DNA of 64,000 bases from Shewanella polaris. GTDB taxonomy: Bacteria; Pseudomonadota; Gammaproteobacteria; Enterobacterales; Shewanellaceae. The translations under genes and the position numbers were made by a program. Under the pieces are notes generated by a model. It was not told where the DNA came from. It worked only from the letters and a program-made list of their open reading frames with translations, and ran no database searches. The stretch lies in assembly GCF_006385555.1 (NCBI RefSeq), contig NZ_CP041036.1:1240001-1304000 (forward strand), given 5' to 3'. The number at the start of each line of letters is the position of its first letter. Positions within the stretch are counted from its first letter, which is position 1. This document shows, one piece after another, positions 36,263-46,855 of this stretch.

Positions 36263-36997
36263 ATGTTACCTTTAGTTTCAATAATAATGCCTGGATTTAA
36301 TTGTAGTAAAACTGTAGCCCGTGCTTTTTTATCTGTAGTTAATCAGACTCATAAAAATTGGGAGTTGCTTTTTGTCGATGACGCTTCGACGGATAATACC
36401 ATTGAAATAGTTCAAAGCATACTCGATTATCGAATTAAGGTTTTTAGATCTGATGTGAACTCAGGAAGCGCAGTAGCTCCCCGAAATCGTGCAATAGACT
36501 TAGCAAAAGGAAAGTATATAGCTTTCTTAGATTCGGATGACTCGTGGGAGCCTAATAAATTGGAATTACAACTTAATGCTATGATACAAAATCGTTGTCA
36601 TGCAGCATGCAGTGCTTATCGTAGAGTCAAAAATGATAAGGTAATTAGTGTTGTTAAACCTCCCTTTATTATATCTTATAATAAACTTTTAAATAGTAAT
36701 CACATCGCTAATCTGACTGGTATATATAATTGTGAAGTTTTAGGTAAGTTTTATCAAAAAGATATAGGTCATGAAGATTATTTGATGTGGTTAGATATCC
36801 TTGGTAAAACCGATTGTGTTTGTGTTAAAGATGTACTTGCGTCATATTCTATAAGTGATTCTAGTTTATCTTCAAATAAATATGAAGCTATAAAGTGGCA
36901 TTTTAATATTTTAAGTAAGGAGCTTAAACTACCATTTTATAAATTGTATTTTAGTTTTTTTTGTTATGTATGCAATGCTATTTTTAAAAGGCTATAA
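36263..36997 (+). CDS. GT2 family glycosyltransferase
   Basis: A 244-residue GT-A enzyme: VSIIMPGFNCSKTVARAFLS, WELLFVDDASTDNTIEI, SGSAVAPRNRAIDLAKGKYI and FLDSDDSWEPNKL, which is the D-x-D-type motif. It resembles WbbL/WcaA-type short transferases. It is the last gene before an AT-rich gap and the switch back to ordinary base composition. Confidence 0.88.
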   Translation: MLPLVSIIMPGFNCSKTVARAFLSVVNQTHKNWELLFVDDASTDNTIEIVQSILDYRIKVFRSDVNSGSAVAPRNRAIDLAKGKYIAFLDSDDSWEPNKLELQLNAMIQNRCHAACSAYRRVKNDKVISVVKPPFIISYNKLLNSNHIANLTGIYNCEVLGKFYQKDIGHEDYLMWLDILGKTDCVCVKDVLASYSISDSSLSSNKYEAIKWHFNILSKELKLPFYKLYFSFFCYVCNAIFKRL

Positions 36998-37526
36998 TAA
37001 TCTATTAAGTAATGGTCGTAATGTTTTAATCACAATCGGCAATGTTTATTTGTTATTTCTGAATAAACTTAATCATAATGTTTTAGAACGTCCAAATTAC
37101 TTAGATTATAAATGCAGCATTTTCATCTCAGCATATTTAAATTATAATATTAGTGACGAATGTAAGTGTCATAAAACATCAAGGTACTTTATTCTATTTT
37201 CCTAGTTAGGTGCTATAAACTAGATTTTCCAAAATTTATTTGTAGTATTTCTCTTTGTTTTATCTTTTTTAATAATTACTGATAAAGTTATTGGCTTGAA
37301 TGCTGCTAATCTTTCTAGAGTCGCTATTTATAATGGCTAGGGCTCACAAGCCAATACTAATTTAATAAATTGTCGAAGCTTTTTCTTTGGGGGTGTCTAG
37401 TTTAAATCGAATTATTGATACATAAATTAATTGAAAATGAGTCTTGTTAGTTTTGCTGATTGCTCAACTCTCGTCATAATTGCCTATGGAAATATATATT
37501 TCCTAAATAAAGTTGTATTACTCACT
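36998..37526. other. AT-rich gene-free spacer at the right end of the exchangeable core
   Basis: No supported gene. A 79-codon frame at 36966-37205 overlaps the previous gene and looks fortuitous. No clear promoter or terminator. It separates the AT-rich glycosyltransferase block from ugd. Confidence 0.5.
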
Positions 37527-38693
37527 ATGAAAATTGCTATTGCCGGTACAGGCTATGTTGGTCTATCCAATGCGATGTTGCTAGCCCAGCATCATGAAGT
37601 TGTTGCTGTCGATATTATCGAAGAGAAAGTCTCTTTATTGAACAATAAACAATCACCGATTGTAGACTTCGAAATATCAGATTTTTTAACTAATAAAACA
37701 CTAAATTTTACTGCTACATTGGATAAAAATCAGGCGTACAAAAATGCAGTATATGTCATCATAGCAACACCGACCGATTACGATGTAGAGACTAATTATT
37801 TTAATACATCTTCAGTTGAAGCTGTAATCCATGATGTGATGGCTATTAATCCTAACGCTGTTATTGTCATAAAGTCTACTGTACCAGTTGGTTACACAAA
37901 ACGTATTAGACAAGAATTAGGCTATGAAAATATAATTTTTTCACCAGAGTTTCTGCGTGAAGGGAAAGCCCTGTACGACAATTTATATCCTTCTAGGATC
38001 ATTGTTGGTGAAAAAACAGAACGTGCGAATATATTTGCTAATTTACTCGTTCAAGGTGCAGTTAAAGATGACATAGAAGTTTTGTTCACAGATTCTACTG
38101 AAGCAGAAGCTGTTAAACTTTTTTCTAATACATACTTAGCAATGCGTGTAGCATATTTTAATGAGTTAGATACATATGCAGAAACACATTGTCTAGATTC
38201 GAGGCAAATTATTGAAGGTGTTGGTTTAGATCCCCGAATTGGTAAACATTACAATAATCCGTCTTTTGGTTATGGTGGTTATTGTTTACCAAAAGATACT
38301 AAGCAACTTAGAGCTAATTATGCAGATGTACCAAACAGTATCATCGGTGCGATCGTTGATGCAAACACCACAAGGAAAGACTTTATCGCTGAAAGTATTT
38401 TAAAGCGTAACCCTAAACGGGTTGGTATTTATCGGTTAATTATGAAATCAGGTTCTGATAACTTTCGGGCATCTAGCATCCAAGGCATAATGAAGCGTTT
38501 GAAATCAAAAGGTATTGAAGTGGTGATTTTCGAACCAGTGCTTAAAGAGCGTGAGTTTTTCCATTCTGAAGTGATCACTGATTTAGAATATTTCAAATCA
38601 ATTTCGGATGTAATTGTCTCAAATCGTATGTCTAGTGAATTGGCCGATGTTGAAGAGAAAGTATACACTCGGGATTTATTTGGTAGTGATTAG
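37527..38693 (+). CDS. ugd: UDP-glucose 6-dehydrogenase
   Basis: A 388-residue enzyme making UDP-glucuronate from UDP-glucose with two NAD+. It shows [20 protein letters not shown] at the N-terminus, [32 protein letters not shown] and the catalytic Cys253 in [12 protein letters not shown]. The family's [12 protein letters not shown] start is at 37527; a longer frame from 37431 is not credible. It supplies glucuronate to the repeat unit. No strong ribosome site is seen upstream. Confidence 0.96.
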   Translation: MKIAIAGTGYVGLSNAMLLAQHHEVVAVDIIEEKVSLLNNKQSPIVDFEISDFLTNKTLNFTATLDKNQAYKNAVYVIIATPTDYDVETNYFNTSSVEAVIHDVMAINPNAVIVIKSTVPVGYTKRIRQELGYENIIFSPEFLREGKALYDNLYPSRIIVGEKTERANIFANLLVQGAVKDDIEVLFTDSTEAEAVKLFSNTYLAMRVAYFNELDTYAETHCLDSRQIIEGVGLDPRIGKHYNNPSFGYGGYCLPKDTKQLRANYADVPNSIIGAIVDANTTRKDFIAESILKRNPKRVGIYRLIMKSGSDNFRASSIQGIMKRLKSKGIEVVIFEPVLKEREFFHSEVITDLEYFKSISDVIVSNRMSSELADVEEKVYTRDLFGSD

Positions 38694-39052
38694 AAGCCTA
38701 TTATCCATTATTAATTGTTTTCATTCTCAAATAATAAATGTTTAAGTGTTTTTCTTTAGAGATTCTTCTTACTTTTTTCATCATCGAATACATGTGGTTT
38801 TTAGTCAATTTAGTTTCATCAGTTCTTCTGAATTGATGATGTCTATATCTTGATTGATAGTAATTGTTAGGCTTTTATTTCCACTTAGTCTTATCTCTTT
38901 TACTTGTACAAATGGAACATATGCTCATAATATCCCTAAAATCGATTGATATAATACCTTGTTGGTAAATACATTTTGTGCATATAATATAAACATATTT
39001 TAGTTGCGTTATTTGTTCAAACTATAATTAAATTAACATTTATGAGTCTGTT
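38694..39052. other. Gene-free spacer between ugd and the sugar transferase gene
   Basis: No coding frame. A near-perfect 9-bp hairpin (CATCAGTTC with GAATTGATG, positions 38817-38838) lacks a T run. Promoters for the downstream genes may lie here but none matches consensus well. Confidence 0.45.
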
Positions 39053-40048
39053 ATGGTTACTCAAAAAAAAGCTTTTTCTCAAAAAAACATTACAAATAAA
39101 AGATCTGGCGAAGTTCGTATCAGCCGTTTTAAATCTAAATCTCAAGTGTTAAAACAAAAACTTATTTATGTTTATTGTCCTGATGAACGTGAACTTGAAA
39201 TTGGAGCAATTATTGATGATTATTCATTTGATATAATTGTTAATAATTATGACATTGAAAATTTAGATAGCAAAGTTATTTGTCACTTTGAAAGTTCTAG
39301 ACTTAGTTTAGAAAAACAACAATTTCTTGTTGAAGCGACTGAATTAGGCGCTTGGGTTGAACCACTAGTTAGTTATCTTGATTCAAGATTTGGCTACACT
39401 GAGGTTAAGTTACTACAAAATGGTTATTTTCTTCATCAAAAAGCTTTTTCTATTTTGTCAACAAAAAGAACTCAACTTGCAAAGAGGATCATTGATGTTT
39501 TTTCGTCAATAATATTAGGATTAATTACATCACCTATTTTTTTATTGACGGCGATTGTTATAAAGTTAGAAAGTCCTGGCCCTATTTTTTTCAAACAAAA
39601 AAGAACTGGTCAATATAATATTGAGTTTGACGTTTATAAATTTCGTTCGATGAGATCTGATGCAGAAAAAGATGGTGCACAATGGGCTAGTAAAAATGAT
39701 GCTCGAGTAACCCGCGTTGGGAATATCATAAGAAAAACTCGTATAGATGAGTTGCCTCAAATTATAAATATTATTAAGGGCGAAATGTCAATTGTTGGAC
39801 CTCGTCCAGAACGAGAGTTTTTTATCGAGGATTTAGAAAAACAAATTCCATATTATAGGTTTAGACATGCTGTTAAGCCTGGCGTTACTGGTCTCGCCCA
39901 AGTTAGTTATCCATATGGTGCATCAGTAGAAGATGCCATTTGGAAACACAAATATGATATTTATTATATTAAACATCATAGTGCACTTTTAGACTTCAAA
40001 ATTCTTATTAAAACTATTAAAGTTGTTTTATTTGGTATGGGTAGATAA
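39053..40048 (+). CDS. Polyprenyl-phosphate sugar-1-phosphate transferase (monotopic PGT)
   Basis: A 331-residue initiating transferase. The catalytic domain (about residues 140-331) starts with KRIIDVFSSIILGLITSPIF, the re-entrant membrane helix. It then shows FFKQKRTGQ, the FDVYKFRSMRSDAE segment, RKTRIDELPQIINIIKGEMS with the essential Asp-Glu, and VGPRPE. The N-terminal 135 residues are soluble and do not contain the four membrane helices of WcaJ/WbaP. It attaches the first sugar phosphate to undecaprenyl phosphate and so starts each repeat unit. Confidence 0.92.
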   Translation: MVTQKKAFSQKNITNKRSGEVRISRFKSKSQVLKQKLIYVYCPDERELEIGAIIDDYSFDIIVNNYDIENLDSKVICHFESSRLSLEKQQFLVEATELGAWVEPLVSYLDSRFGYTEVKLLQNGYFLHQKAFSILSTKRTQLAKRIIDVFSSIILGLITSPIFLLTAIVIKLESPGPIFFKQKRTGQYNIEFDVYKFRSMRSDAEKDGAQWASKNDARVTRVGNIIRKTRIDELPQIINIIKGEMSIVGPRPEREFFIEDLEKQIPYYRFRHAVKPGVTGLAQVSYPYGASVEDAIWKHKYDIYYIKHHSALLDFKILIKTIKVVLFGMGR

Positions 40049-40060
40049 GCAGGTATTATT

Positions 40061-40948
40061 ATGAAAGTTGTTATTCCCGTTGCAGGTCTCGGTACTCGCA
40101 TGTTGCCGGCGACAAAAGCCATTCCCAAAGAGATGTTGCCGTTAGTTGATAAACCATTAATTCAATACATTGTTAATGAGTGTGTGGCTGCAGGAGTAAA
40201 AGAAATTGTATTAGTGACTCATGCCAGTAAAAATGCCATTGAAAACCACTTTGATAAATCGTACGAGCTCGAATCTACTTTAGAAAAGCGAGTAAAACGT
40301 CAATTACTTGATGAAGTACAGGCTATTTGTCCTAAAGACGTAACGATTATGCATGTGCGTCAAGGTGAAGCAAAAGGCTTGGGGCATGCGGTATTGTGTG
40401 CTTATCCTTGTATTGGTAATAGCCCCTTTGCAGTAGTGCTACCCGATGTTATTTTAGATGAATACACTGCAAATCAAAAAACTGAAAACTTAGCTGCGAT
40501 GATTGCCCGTTATCAAACCTCATTTGCTAGCCAAATTATGGTTGCTCCAGTACCTGAAAATGAAGTTAATAAATACGGAATTGCCGATTGTAATGGTGTA
40601 GAAATAGCACCTGGTGATTCCGCTAAGATTAAAGCCATGGTTGAAAAACCTGCTGTTGGTGAAGCACCGTCTAATTTAGCGGTTGTCGGTCGTTATGTGT
40701 TATCTGAAAAAATTTGGCGATTGCTCGCAAAAACGCCTGCTGGCGCAGGTGATGAAATTCAGTTAACTGACGCTATTGATATGCTGATTGAACAAGATAC
40801 TGTTGAAGCTTTTAATATGACAGGAAAGTCACACGATTGTGGTGATAAGTTAGGCTATATGAATGCTTTTGTTGAATACGGCTTACGTGATGCTAAACTG
40901 GGTGAAGATTTCAAAAAAAGCATTGAAAAAATTATGCTTGAACAGTAA
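40061..40948 (+). CDS. galU: UTP-glucose-1-phosphate uridylyltransferase
   Basis: A 295-residue UDP-glucose pyrophosphorylase: [26 protein letters not shown] at the N-terminus, [37 protein letters not shown] and [11 protein letters not shown]. It makes UDP-glucose for Ugd and possibly for the glucosylglycerate operon. Twelve bases after the PGT gene; followed by a strong terminator. Confidence 0.97.
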   Translation: MKVVIPVAGLGTRMLPATKAIPKEMLPLVDKPLIQYIVNECVAAGVKEIVLVTHASKNAIENHFDKSYELESTLEKRVKRQLLDEVQAICPKDVTIMHVRQGEAKGLGHAVLCAYPCIGNSPFAVVLPDVILDEYTANQKTENLAAMIARYQTSFASQIMVAPVPENEVNKYGIADCNGVEIAPGDSAKIKAMVEKPAVGEAPSNLAVVGRYVLSEKIWRLLAKTPAGAGDEIQLTDAIDMLIEQDTVEAFNMTGKSHDCGDKLGYMNAFVEYGLRDAKLGEDFKKSIEKIMLEQ

Positions 40949-40971
40949 ACATTGATTTATTCGTTAACACT

Positions 40972-41001
40972 AAAACCAACTCTTTTGTAGTTGGTTTTTT
41001 T
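40972..41001 (+). terminator. Intrinsic terminator after galU
   Basis: AAAACCAACT pairs with AGTTGGTTTT around a 7-nt loop, followed by Ts. It probably ends the long polysaccharide transcript; glmM and rfbBADC would then have separate promoters. Confidence 0.92.
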
Positions 41002-41015
41002 GCTTTAGCAAGAGC

Positions 41016-41206
41016 CTAGAGCACCAGCGGCTGCTAGGACGACCTTCGGTCTTCGAGGACGCTTTGCTGCTAGATGTTAAGAATAGGGCGCCTGCGGCTG
41101 CTAGGACGTGACTTCGTCACTGCTAGGACGCTTCGCTGATAGAATCTAGAAGGACGCAGTCCGCCCTAAGGCGCGCCTGCGAGTTCCTAGAACCTGCGCA
41201 TGCGCA
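41016..41206 (+). repeat. CTAG-punctuated hairpin repeat cluster 6
   Basis: It lies between galU and glmM. Mini-hairpins include GACC-TTC-GGTC (exact copy of 14253-14270), GTGAC-TTC-GTCAC and GGAC-GCA-GTCC. The block 41145-41192 repeats 14303-14350 in direct orientation. It ends in the palindrome TGCGCATGCGCA followed by a T-rich run (to 41219), which may work as a terminator. Confidence 0.85.
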
Positions 41207-41228
41207 TTTTTTTATTTTTGGAGTTTTT

Positions 41229-42578
41229 ATGTCTCGTAAGTATTTTGGCACCGATGGTGTGCGTGGAAAGGTGGGGACCTTTCCTATTACGCCTGATTTT
41301 GCAATGAAACTGGGGTGGGCTGCAGGCAAAGTCTTAGCGTCATCTGGTACTCAAGAGGTGTTAGTTGGCAAAGATACACGTAGCAGTGGCTATATGTTGG
41401 AATCGGCTATGCAGGCTGGACTTTCGGCTGCAGGAGTGAACGTAGCGTTAGTTGGCCCAATGCCAACACCTGCGGTGGCGTATTTAGCATCGACTTTTAG
41501 AGCGGATGCCGGTGTAGTGATCAGTGCTTCACATAATCCTTTTTATGATAATGGCATTAAGTTTTTCTCTAATTCCGGCACTAAGCTTAATGACGAACAA
41601 GAGCTAGATATTGAAGCCTTGTTAGATCAAGCCTTGAATCATAATGCGATGGAATGTGTCGCCTCTGAAGATTTGGGCAAGGTACGCCGAATTAATGATG
41701 CCGCGGGTCGTTATATTGAGTTTTGTAAAGGCGTATTTGCTAAAGACTTAACCTTAGCTGGGCTTAAAATTGTGATCGATAGCGCTAATGGTGCTGCTTA
41801 CCATATTGCGCCGAATGTGTATCGTGAATTAGGTGCTGAGGTGATTAGCATTAATGACAAACCTAATGGCACCAATATTAACGACCATTGTGGTGCAACA
41901 CATTTAGACAGCTTGCAAACAGCGGTAATGGTACATGAAGCTGATTTAGGCATTGCACTAGACGGTGATGCAGATCGAGTGATGTTTGTTGACCATAATG
42001 GTCATGTTGTAGATGGCGACCAAATTTTATATATTTTGGCTAAAACGGCTAAGCAACAAGGTACATTAAGTGGCGGTGTTGTTGGTACATTGATGTCAAA
42101 CCTTGGCCTTGAGATGGCATTAAAAGAAATGGATATTCCATTTAAACGCGCCAAAGTGGGTGACCGTTATGTTGTTGAGCAATTAAAAGCGACCGGATGG
42201 CGCATTGGTGGCGAAGGTTCTGGGCACATTTTACACCTAGACCATGCATCAACTGGTGATGGTGTGGTTGCATCGTTATTAGTACTACAAGCGATATTAC
42301 AATCTGGGCAATCATTGGCTGATATCGTGTCTGGTATGAACAAATTACCGCAGGTGCTGCTCAATGTTCGCCTAACCGCTAACAATGCTAATGAGATATT
42401 AGCATCAGAAGCAGTAAAACAAGCCGTGATTGAAGCTGAAGCGGTACTTGCCGATAAAGGCCGCGTGTTACTTCGAAAGTCGGGTACAGAGCCTCTGATT
42501 CGCGTGATGGTTGAATCTATTGACCCTGAAATGTCACAAGCACAAGCAGAGCACATAGCAAAAGCGGTTCGTGCATAA
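41229..42578 (+). CDS. glmM: Phosphoglucosamine mutase (GlmM-type)
   Basis: A 449-residue alpha-D-phosphohexomutase. [20 protein letters not shown] is the GlmM N-terminus; the phosphoserine loop ISASHNP puts the catalytic Ser at residue 101. The metal loop is [13 protein letters not shown], the sugar loop GGEGSGHIL and the phosphate loop [12 protein letters not shown]. It should interconvert GlcN-6-P and GlcN-1-P for UDP-GlcNAc. The housekeeping glmM normally sits near ftsH/folP, so this may be a second copy belonging to the polysaccharide locus. Confidence 0.93.
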   Translation: MSRKYFGTDGVRGKVGTFPITPDFAMKLGWAAGKVLASSGTQEVLVGKDTRSSGYMLESAMQAGLSAAGVNVALVGPMPTPAVAYLASTFRADAGVVISASHNPFYDNGIKFFSNSGTKLNDEQELDIEALLDQALNHNAMECVASEDLGKVRRINDAAGRYIEFCKGVFAKDLTLAGLKIVIDSANGAAYHIAPNVYRELGAEVISINDKPNGTNINDHCGATHLDSLQTAVMVHEADLGIALDGDADRVMFVDHNGHVVDGDQILYILAKTAKQQGTLSGGVVGTLMSNLGLEMALKEMDIPFKRAKVGDRYVVEQLKATGWRIGGEGSGHILHLDHASTGDGVVASLLVLQAILQSGQSLADIVSGMNKLPQVLLNVRLTANNANEILASEAVKQAVIEAEAVLADKGRVLLRKSGTEPLIRVMVESIDPEMSQAQAEHIAKAVRA

Positions 42579-42606
42579 CATGTAAATTATGGTTTGAAGT
42601 CTGACT

Positions 42607-42636
42607 CGTTCGCCACTCTCAAAAAAGTGGCGAACG
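42607..42636 (+). terminator. Strong hairpin after glmM, without a T run
   Basis: CGTTCGCCACT pairs perfectly with AGTGGCGAACG (11 bp) around an 8-nt loop. The bases after it (TTGATTTATATAAT) are not a proper T tract, so it may act as a weak terminator or mRNA stabiliser. Confidence 0.55.
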
Positions 42637-42844
42637 TTGATTTATATAATGGATATGTTGAACTGTATTAAAGCAGTAAATCTAATACTTACTTGGTACA
42701 GCGAAGATAAAACTGCCTAAAAATAGATCACCATTACTCTAAATGCTTTCATAAGACGGAAAGCAATAATTGCCGTTATTCATCATTAAGTCTGTAGAAC
42801 TTACTTTTAAACAATTTCAGATATTTGGAAGCACCAGTATAAAA

Positions 42845-43915
42845 ATGAACATTTTAGTCACCGGTGGTGCAGGCTTTATCGGTTCTGCAGTGGTGCGTCA
42901 TATCATCAATAATACTCAAGATAGTGTTATCAATGTTGATAAGTTGACCTATGCGGGTAATCTTGAATCGCTAGCGAGTATAGCGTCAAGTGATCGATAT
43001 GTTTTCGAGCAAGTTGATATTTGCGATCGTGTTGAATTAAACCGAGTGTTTAAACAACATAAGCCTGATGTAGTGATGCACTTAGCGGCAGAATCTCACG
43101 TTGATCGCTCTATTGCTGCTCCATCAGACTTTATTCAAACCAATATTGTTGGCACTTATACGCTTCTTGAGGCCACTTTAGCGTATTGGAACACATTGCC
43201 AGTAGATGCTAAGCAAGCATTTCGTTTCCAGCATATTTCTACTGACGAAGTCTATGGTGATTTACCTCATCCAGATGAGCAAGATGAGCACAGCTCAAAT
43301 GAAGCCTTACCCTTATTTACTGAAACCACATGTTATGCGCCAAGTAGCCCTTATTCTGCATCAAAAGCCGCAAGTGATCATTTGGTTAGAGCTTGGTTAC
43401 GGACTTTTGGATTGCCTACGTTAGTGACTAACTGCTCAAATAACTACGGCCCATACCACTTTCCAGAAAAGTTGATCCCATTAGTTATTCTGAATGCGTT
43501 AGAAGGTAAATTATTGCCCATTTATGGTAGAGGTGATCAAATTCGTGATTGGCTGTTTGTCGAAGACCATGCTCGGGCACTCTACAAAGTGCTCACTGCA
43601 GGAAAAGTAGGTGAAACCTATAATATAGGCGGTCACAATGAGAAACGAAATATTGACGTGGTAAAGACCATTTGCAGTATTTTAGACGTATTAGTGCCAA
43701 AAGAAGTGCTTTATGCGGAGCAGATTACTTTTGTCGCAGACAGACCCGGTCATGACCGTCGTTATGCCATTGATGCTAGCAAAATGAGCAAGGAATTGAA
43801 CTGGGAACCACAAGAAACCTTTGAGACAGGCTTACGTAAAACCATTGAGTGGTATTTAGTTAACCAATCTTGGTGCCAACATGTACAGGATGGTAGCTAT
43901 CAACGTGAGGGGTAA
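42845..43915 (+). CDS. rfbB: dTDP-glucose 4,6-dehydratase
   Basis: A 356-residue [48 protein letters not shown] and [18 protein letters not shown] (Tyr-x-x-x-Lys). Second step of dTDP-L-rhamnose synthesis. The family start MNILVTGG is at 42845; the longer frame upstream is not supported. First of rfbB-A-D-C. Confidence 0.97.
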   Translation: MNILVTGGAGFIGSAVVRHIINNTQDSVINVDKLTYAGNLESLASIASSDRYVFEQVDICDRVELNRVFKQHKPDVVMHLAAESHVDRSIAAPSDFIQTNIVGTYTLLEATLAYWNTLPVDAKQAFRFQHISTDEVYGDLPHPDEQDEHSSNEALPLFTETTCYAPSSPYSASKAASDHLVRAWLRTFGLPTLVTNCSNNYGPYHFPEKLIPLVILNALEGKLLPIYGRGDQIRDWLFVEDHARALYKVLTAGKVGETYNIGGHNEKRNIDVVKTICSILDVLVPKEVLYAEQITFVADRPGHDRRYAIDASKMSKELNWEPQETFETGLRKTIEWYLVNQSWCQHVQDGSYQREG

Positions 43916-43977
43916 TATCATTCTTCTTAGTGTGTTGAATATTTTGATATGTGTGTAACGTTAGTATTTGAGGGGTT

Positions 43978-44847
43978 ATGAAAGGAATTATTTTAGCTGG
44001 CGGTTCTGGGAGTCGTTTATACCCACTTACGCGAGGTGTATCAAAACAGTTATTGCCAGTTTACGATAAACCTATGATCTATTATCCACTGTCAACGTTA
44101 ATGCTGGCAGGAATAAGAGACATATTGATTATTACCACGCCAGAAGACAGCGAAAATTTTAAACGTTTGCTCGGTGATGGTTCTGACTTTGGTATTAATC
44201 TAGGTTATGCAGTACAAGCATCACCAGATGGTTTAGCTCAAGCTTTTCTAATAGGTGAAGCGTTTATTGATAATGATAGTGTCTGTTTAGTGCTGGGTGA
44301 CAATATTTTCTATGGTCAATCTTTTAGTAAAACACTCAAAGATGCGGCAAATAAGACACACGGTGCAACCATTTTTGGCTATCAAGTCAAAGATCCCGAA
44401 CGATTTGGTGTGGTTGAATTTGATGATGACATGAAAGCCATATCTATAGAGGAAAAACCTACTAAGCCTAAATCAAATTATGCCGTTACAGGCTTATATT
44501 TCTATGACAACAAGGTCGTTGAAATGGCAAAGCAAGTTAAGCCATCACTCCGTGGGGAGTTAGAAATAACAACGCTAAACGAAATGTATTTAAAACAAGG
44601 TAATTTGAATGTTGAGATACTCGGCCGTGGCTTTGCTTGGTTAGATACAGGTACCCATGAAAGTTTACTCGAGGCATCTTCTTTTGTGCAGACTATTGAG
44701 AATGTGCAAGGGCTTAAAGTTGCTTGTTTAGAAGAAATAGCTTGGCGAAATGGTTGGTTAAATTCAGCGCAGCTTGCTGAAATAGCGATACCGATAATGA
44801 ATAATCATTATGGTCAATATTTAGATCGTTTAATTAGCCAGGCTTAA
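43978..44847 (+). CDS. rfbA: Glucose-1-phosphate thymidylyltransferase
   Basis: A 289-residue enzyme that makes dTDP-glucose: [74 protein letters not shown] and [25 protein letters not shown] precedes the ATG. Confidence 0.97.
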   Translation: MKGIILAGGSGSRLYPLTRGVSKQLLPVYDKPMIYYPLSTLMLAGIRDILIITTPEDSENFKRLLGDGSDFGINLGYAVQASPDGLAQAFLIGEAFIDNDSVCLVLGDNIFYGQSFSKTLKDAANKTHGATIFGYQVKDPERFGVVEFDDDMKAISIEEKPTKPKSNYAVTGLYFYDNKVVEMAKQVKPSLRGELEITTLNEMYLKQGNLNVEILGRGFAWLDTGTHESLLEASSFVQTIENVQGLKVACLEEIAWRNGWLNSAQLAEIAIPIMNNHYGQYLDRLISQA

Positions 44848-44849
44848 AT

Positions 44850-45728
44850 ATGAAAATATTGGTTACCGGTAAAAATGGCCAAATTGGCAGTAGCTTGGTT
44901 GCGCAACTCAACACTATGCCTGATGTCACTCTGTTAGCATTAGATCGTGACCAACTTGATATTACCGACTCTATTAACGTCAATAAAATTGTCGCAGAGT
45001 TCAACCCGAATATTATTATTAATGCCGCTGCTTATACTGGGGTTGATAAGGCTGAGCAACAACCTGAATTGGCTTATGCAGTTAATCGTGATGGCCCTTA
45101 TAACCTTGCCATTGCCGCTAACCAAATCAATGCAGCCATTATCCATATATCAACCGATTATGTTTTTGCTGGGGATAGTGCAGAGTGTTATGTCGAAACG
45201 GATAATACCGAACCTCAAACTGGGTATGGCCGTAGTAAACTGGCTGGTGAACAAGCCGTTATTAGCGCGTGTTCACGGCATATTATATTAAGAACGGCTT
45301 GGGTATTTGGTGAACATGGCAATAATTTTGTTAAAACCATGCTACGCCTTGCTAAAACTAGAGATGCTTTAGATGTGGTTGCTGATCAATTTGGTGGCCC
45401 AACCTATGCGGGTGATATTGCAACAGCGATAGTGACAATCTCGAAACAGATCGTTAACGGTAATCAGGCCTATGGGCTATATCATTTTTCTGGTTTCCCT
45501 TATATTAGCTGGCATGCTTTTGCGCTGCAGATAGTTGACGTTGCATTAGAGCAAGGTGTACTGACACACTCAATTCAAGTTAATCCCATAACGACTCAAG
45601 ACTATCCTACAGCAGCTAAACGCCCTGCAAACTCACGATTAAATTGCCATAAAATTGAGCGTGCTTTTGGTATTCAACAAAGTGATTGGCAAGCAGCGTT
45701 AACAAGAGTTAAAGACTATTTATCATGA
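44850..45728 (+). CDS. rfbD: dTDP-4-dehydrorhamnose reductase
   Basis: A 292-residue SDR: KILVTGKNGQIGSSLV, INAAAYTGVDKAEQQPELA, HISTDYVFAG and the Tyr-Lys pair in TGYGRSKLAGEQ; RTAWVFGEHGNNFVKTML is typical. Last step to dTDP-L-rhamnose. Starts two bases after rfbA. Confidence 0.97.
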   Translation: MKILVTGKNGQIGSSLVAQLNTMPDVTLLALDRDQLDITDSINVNKIVAEFNPNIIINAAAYTGVDKAEQQPELAYAVNRDGPYNLAIAANQINAAIIHISTDYVFAGDSAECYVETDNTEPQTGYGRSKLAGEQAVISACSRHIILRTAWVFGEHGNNFVKTMLRLAKTRDALDVVADQFGGPTYAGDIATAIVTISKQIVNGNQAYGLYHFSGFPYISWHAFALQIVDVALEQGVLTHSIQVNPITTQDYPTAAKRPANSRLNCHKIERAFGIQQSDWQAALTRVKDYLS

Positions 45729-46273
45729 AAATAATCGATACTAATATCCCCGAGGTTAAAATAATTGAGCCAACCGTGTTTGGTGATGATCGTGGTTTTT
45801 TCATGGAAACCTGGAACCAACAACAATTTGAGCAACTTGTCACAGGCAAACCAACTGCTTTTGTTCAAGATAATCACTCAAAGTCAAAGAAGGGTGTTTT
45901 ACGAGGTTTACATTATCAATCTGAGCATGTGCAAGGAAAGCTTGTACGCGTTATTAGTGGTGAAGTGTTTGATGTTGCTGTTGATATTCGTAAAAATTCA
46001 CCTACTTTTGGTCAATGGGTTGGTATTTATTTATCTGCAGAAAATAAACGTCAATCATGGGTACCGGAAGGTTTTGCTCATGGTTTTTATGTGACAAGTG
46101 AAGAAGCCGAGATTGTTTACAAATGTACTGATTATTATAACCCTCAATCTGAAGTGAGCATTTTTTGGAATGACCCTGATATAGGGATTAAATGGCCGTT
46201 AGATAACTCGCCTTTATTATCAAATAGAGATGCTCAACAAAGTGTATTGCTCAAGCACGCGCAATATTTATAA
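45725..46273 (+). CDS. rfbC: dTDP-4-dehydrorhamnose 3,5-epimerase
   Basis: A 182-residue cupin epimerase: DDRGFFMETW, VQDNHSKSKKGVLRGLHYQ (catalytic His), VDIRKNSPTFGQWVG, WVPEGFAHGFYV and YKCTDYY. ATGA overlap with rfbD. It closes the rhamnose operon. Confidence 0.97.
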   Translation: MKIIDTNIPEVKIIEPTVFGDDRGFFMETWNQQQFEQLVTGKPTAFVQDNHSKSKKGVLRGLHYQSEHVQGKLVRVISGEVFDVAVDIRKNSPTFGQWVGIYLSAENKRQSWVPEGFAHGFYVTSEEAEIVYKCTDYYNPQSEVSIFWNDPDIGIKWPLDNSPLLSNRDAQQSVLLKHAQYL

Positions 46274-46752
46274 CATTTATAATTAATCACTTTGGTTAGA
46301 TTGACAATACATCATGCTAATAAGGTTCCCTTCGTAAGGAAGTGCTTTTTCCGCCTAGCATCTTCATGTTTTAATCGTTTCTTTTGAGCATTACATTCTG
46401 TCGATATTTGTTATTCTTACTACCTTATAAACTGATGCCTTAATGATTATTATTAGTGTGGCTTTACCTTCTAAAATTATATTTAATTGTTATATATCAA
46501 ATGAATAGTTAATTGTTTTTTTAAATAATATTAACAATATAATGCCTCCCTTTAGTGTCATCCCTCTCTTCACTCATTTCCCTAACTTCAATATTTGATC
46601 AAACAGGTAAGCCTGAATAGGTCATCTGCTCTTTTTCCCCTCAAAAAATTATAAATTTCTCAGCGAGTTTATAAATTTCACAAGATAATCTGGATGCTCT
46701 TTTCCATACATCTAACTGTTCAAATCTCATGTGTTCTCCATCTTTCTATTTT
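46274..46752. other. Gene-free region after rfbC
   Basis: No supported reading frame and no clean terminator. TCCCTTCGTAAGGAAG near 46326 forms a short imperfect hairpin followed by GTGCTTTTT, which could weakly terminate rfbC transcripts. The rest is AT-rich filler up to the next repeat cluster. Confidence 0.45.
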
Positions 46753-46855
46753 CTAGGACGGACTAACCGTCCTTATAGGGACAGCTTCGCTGTGCGATTT
46801 GCTTTTATAGCCTCTAGCAGCGTAGCGTCCTAGCAGCGTAGCGATCTAGGCTCTA
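46753..46855 (+). repeat. CTAG-punctuated hairpin repeat cluster 7
   Basis: Contains GGACGG-ACTAA-CCGTCC, ACAGC-TTC-GCTGT and, at 46801-46855, the roughly 50-bp block CTTTTATAGCCTCTAGCAGC with GTAGCGTCCTAGCAGCGTAG, in the same orientation as at 7041 and 11981. Its last three bases supply the stop codon (TAG on the minus strand) of the converging hydrolase gene. Confidence 0.85.

Noticed and set aside
36966..37205. 79-codon frame overlapping the last GT2 gene
   Set aside because: It overlaps a well-supported gene in another frame, has low-complexity AT-driven composition and no homology that I recognise.
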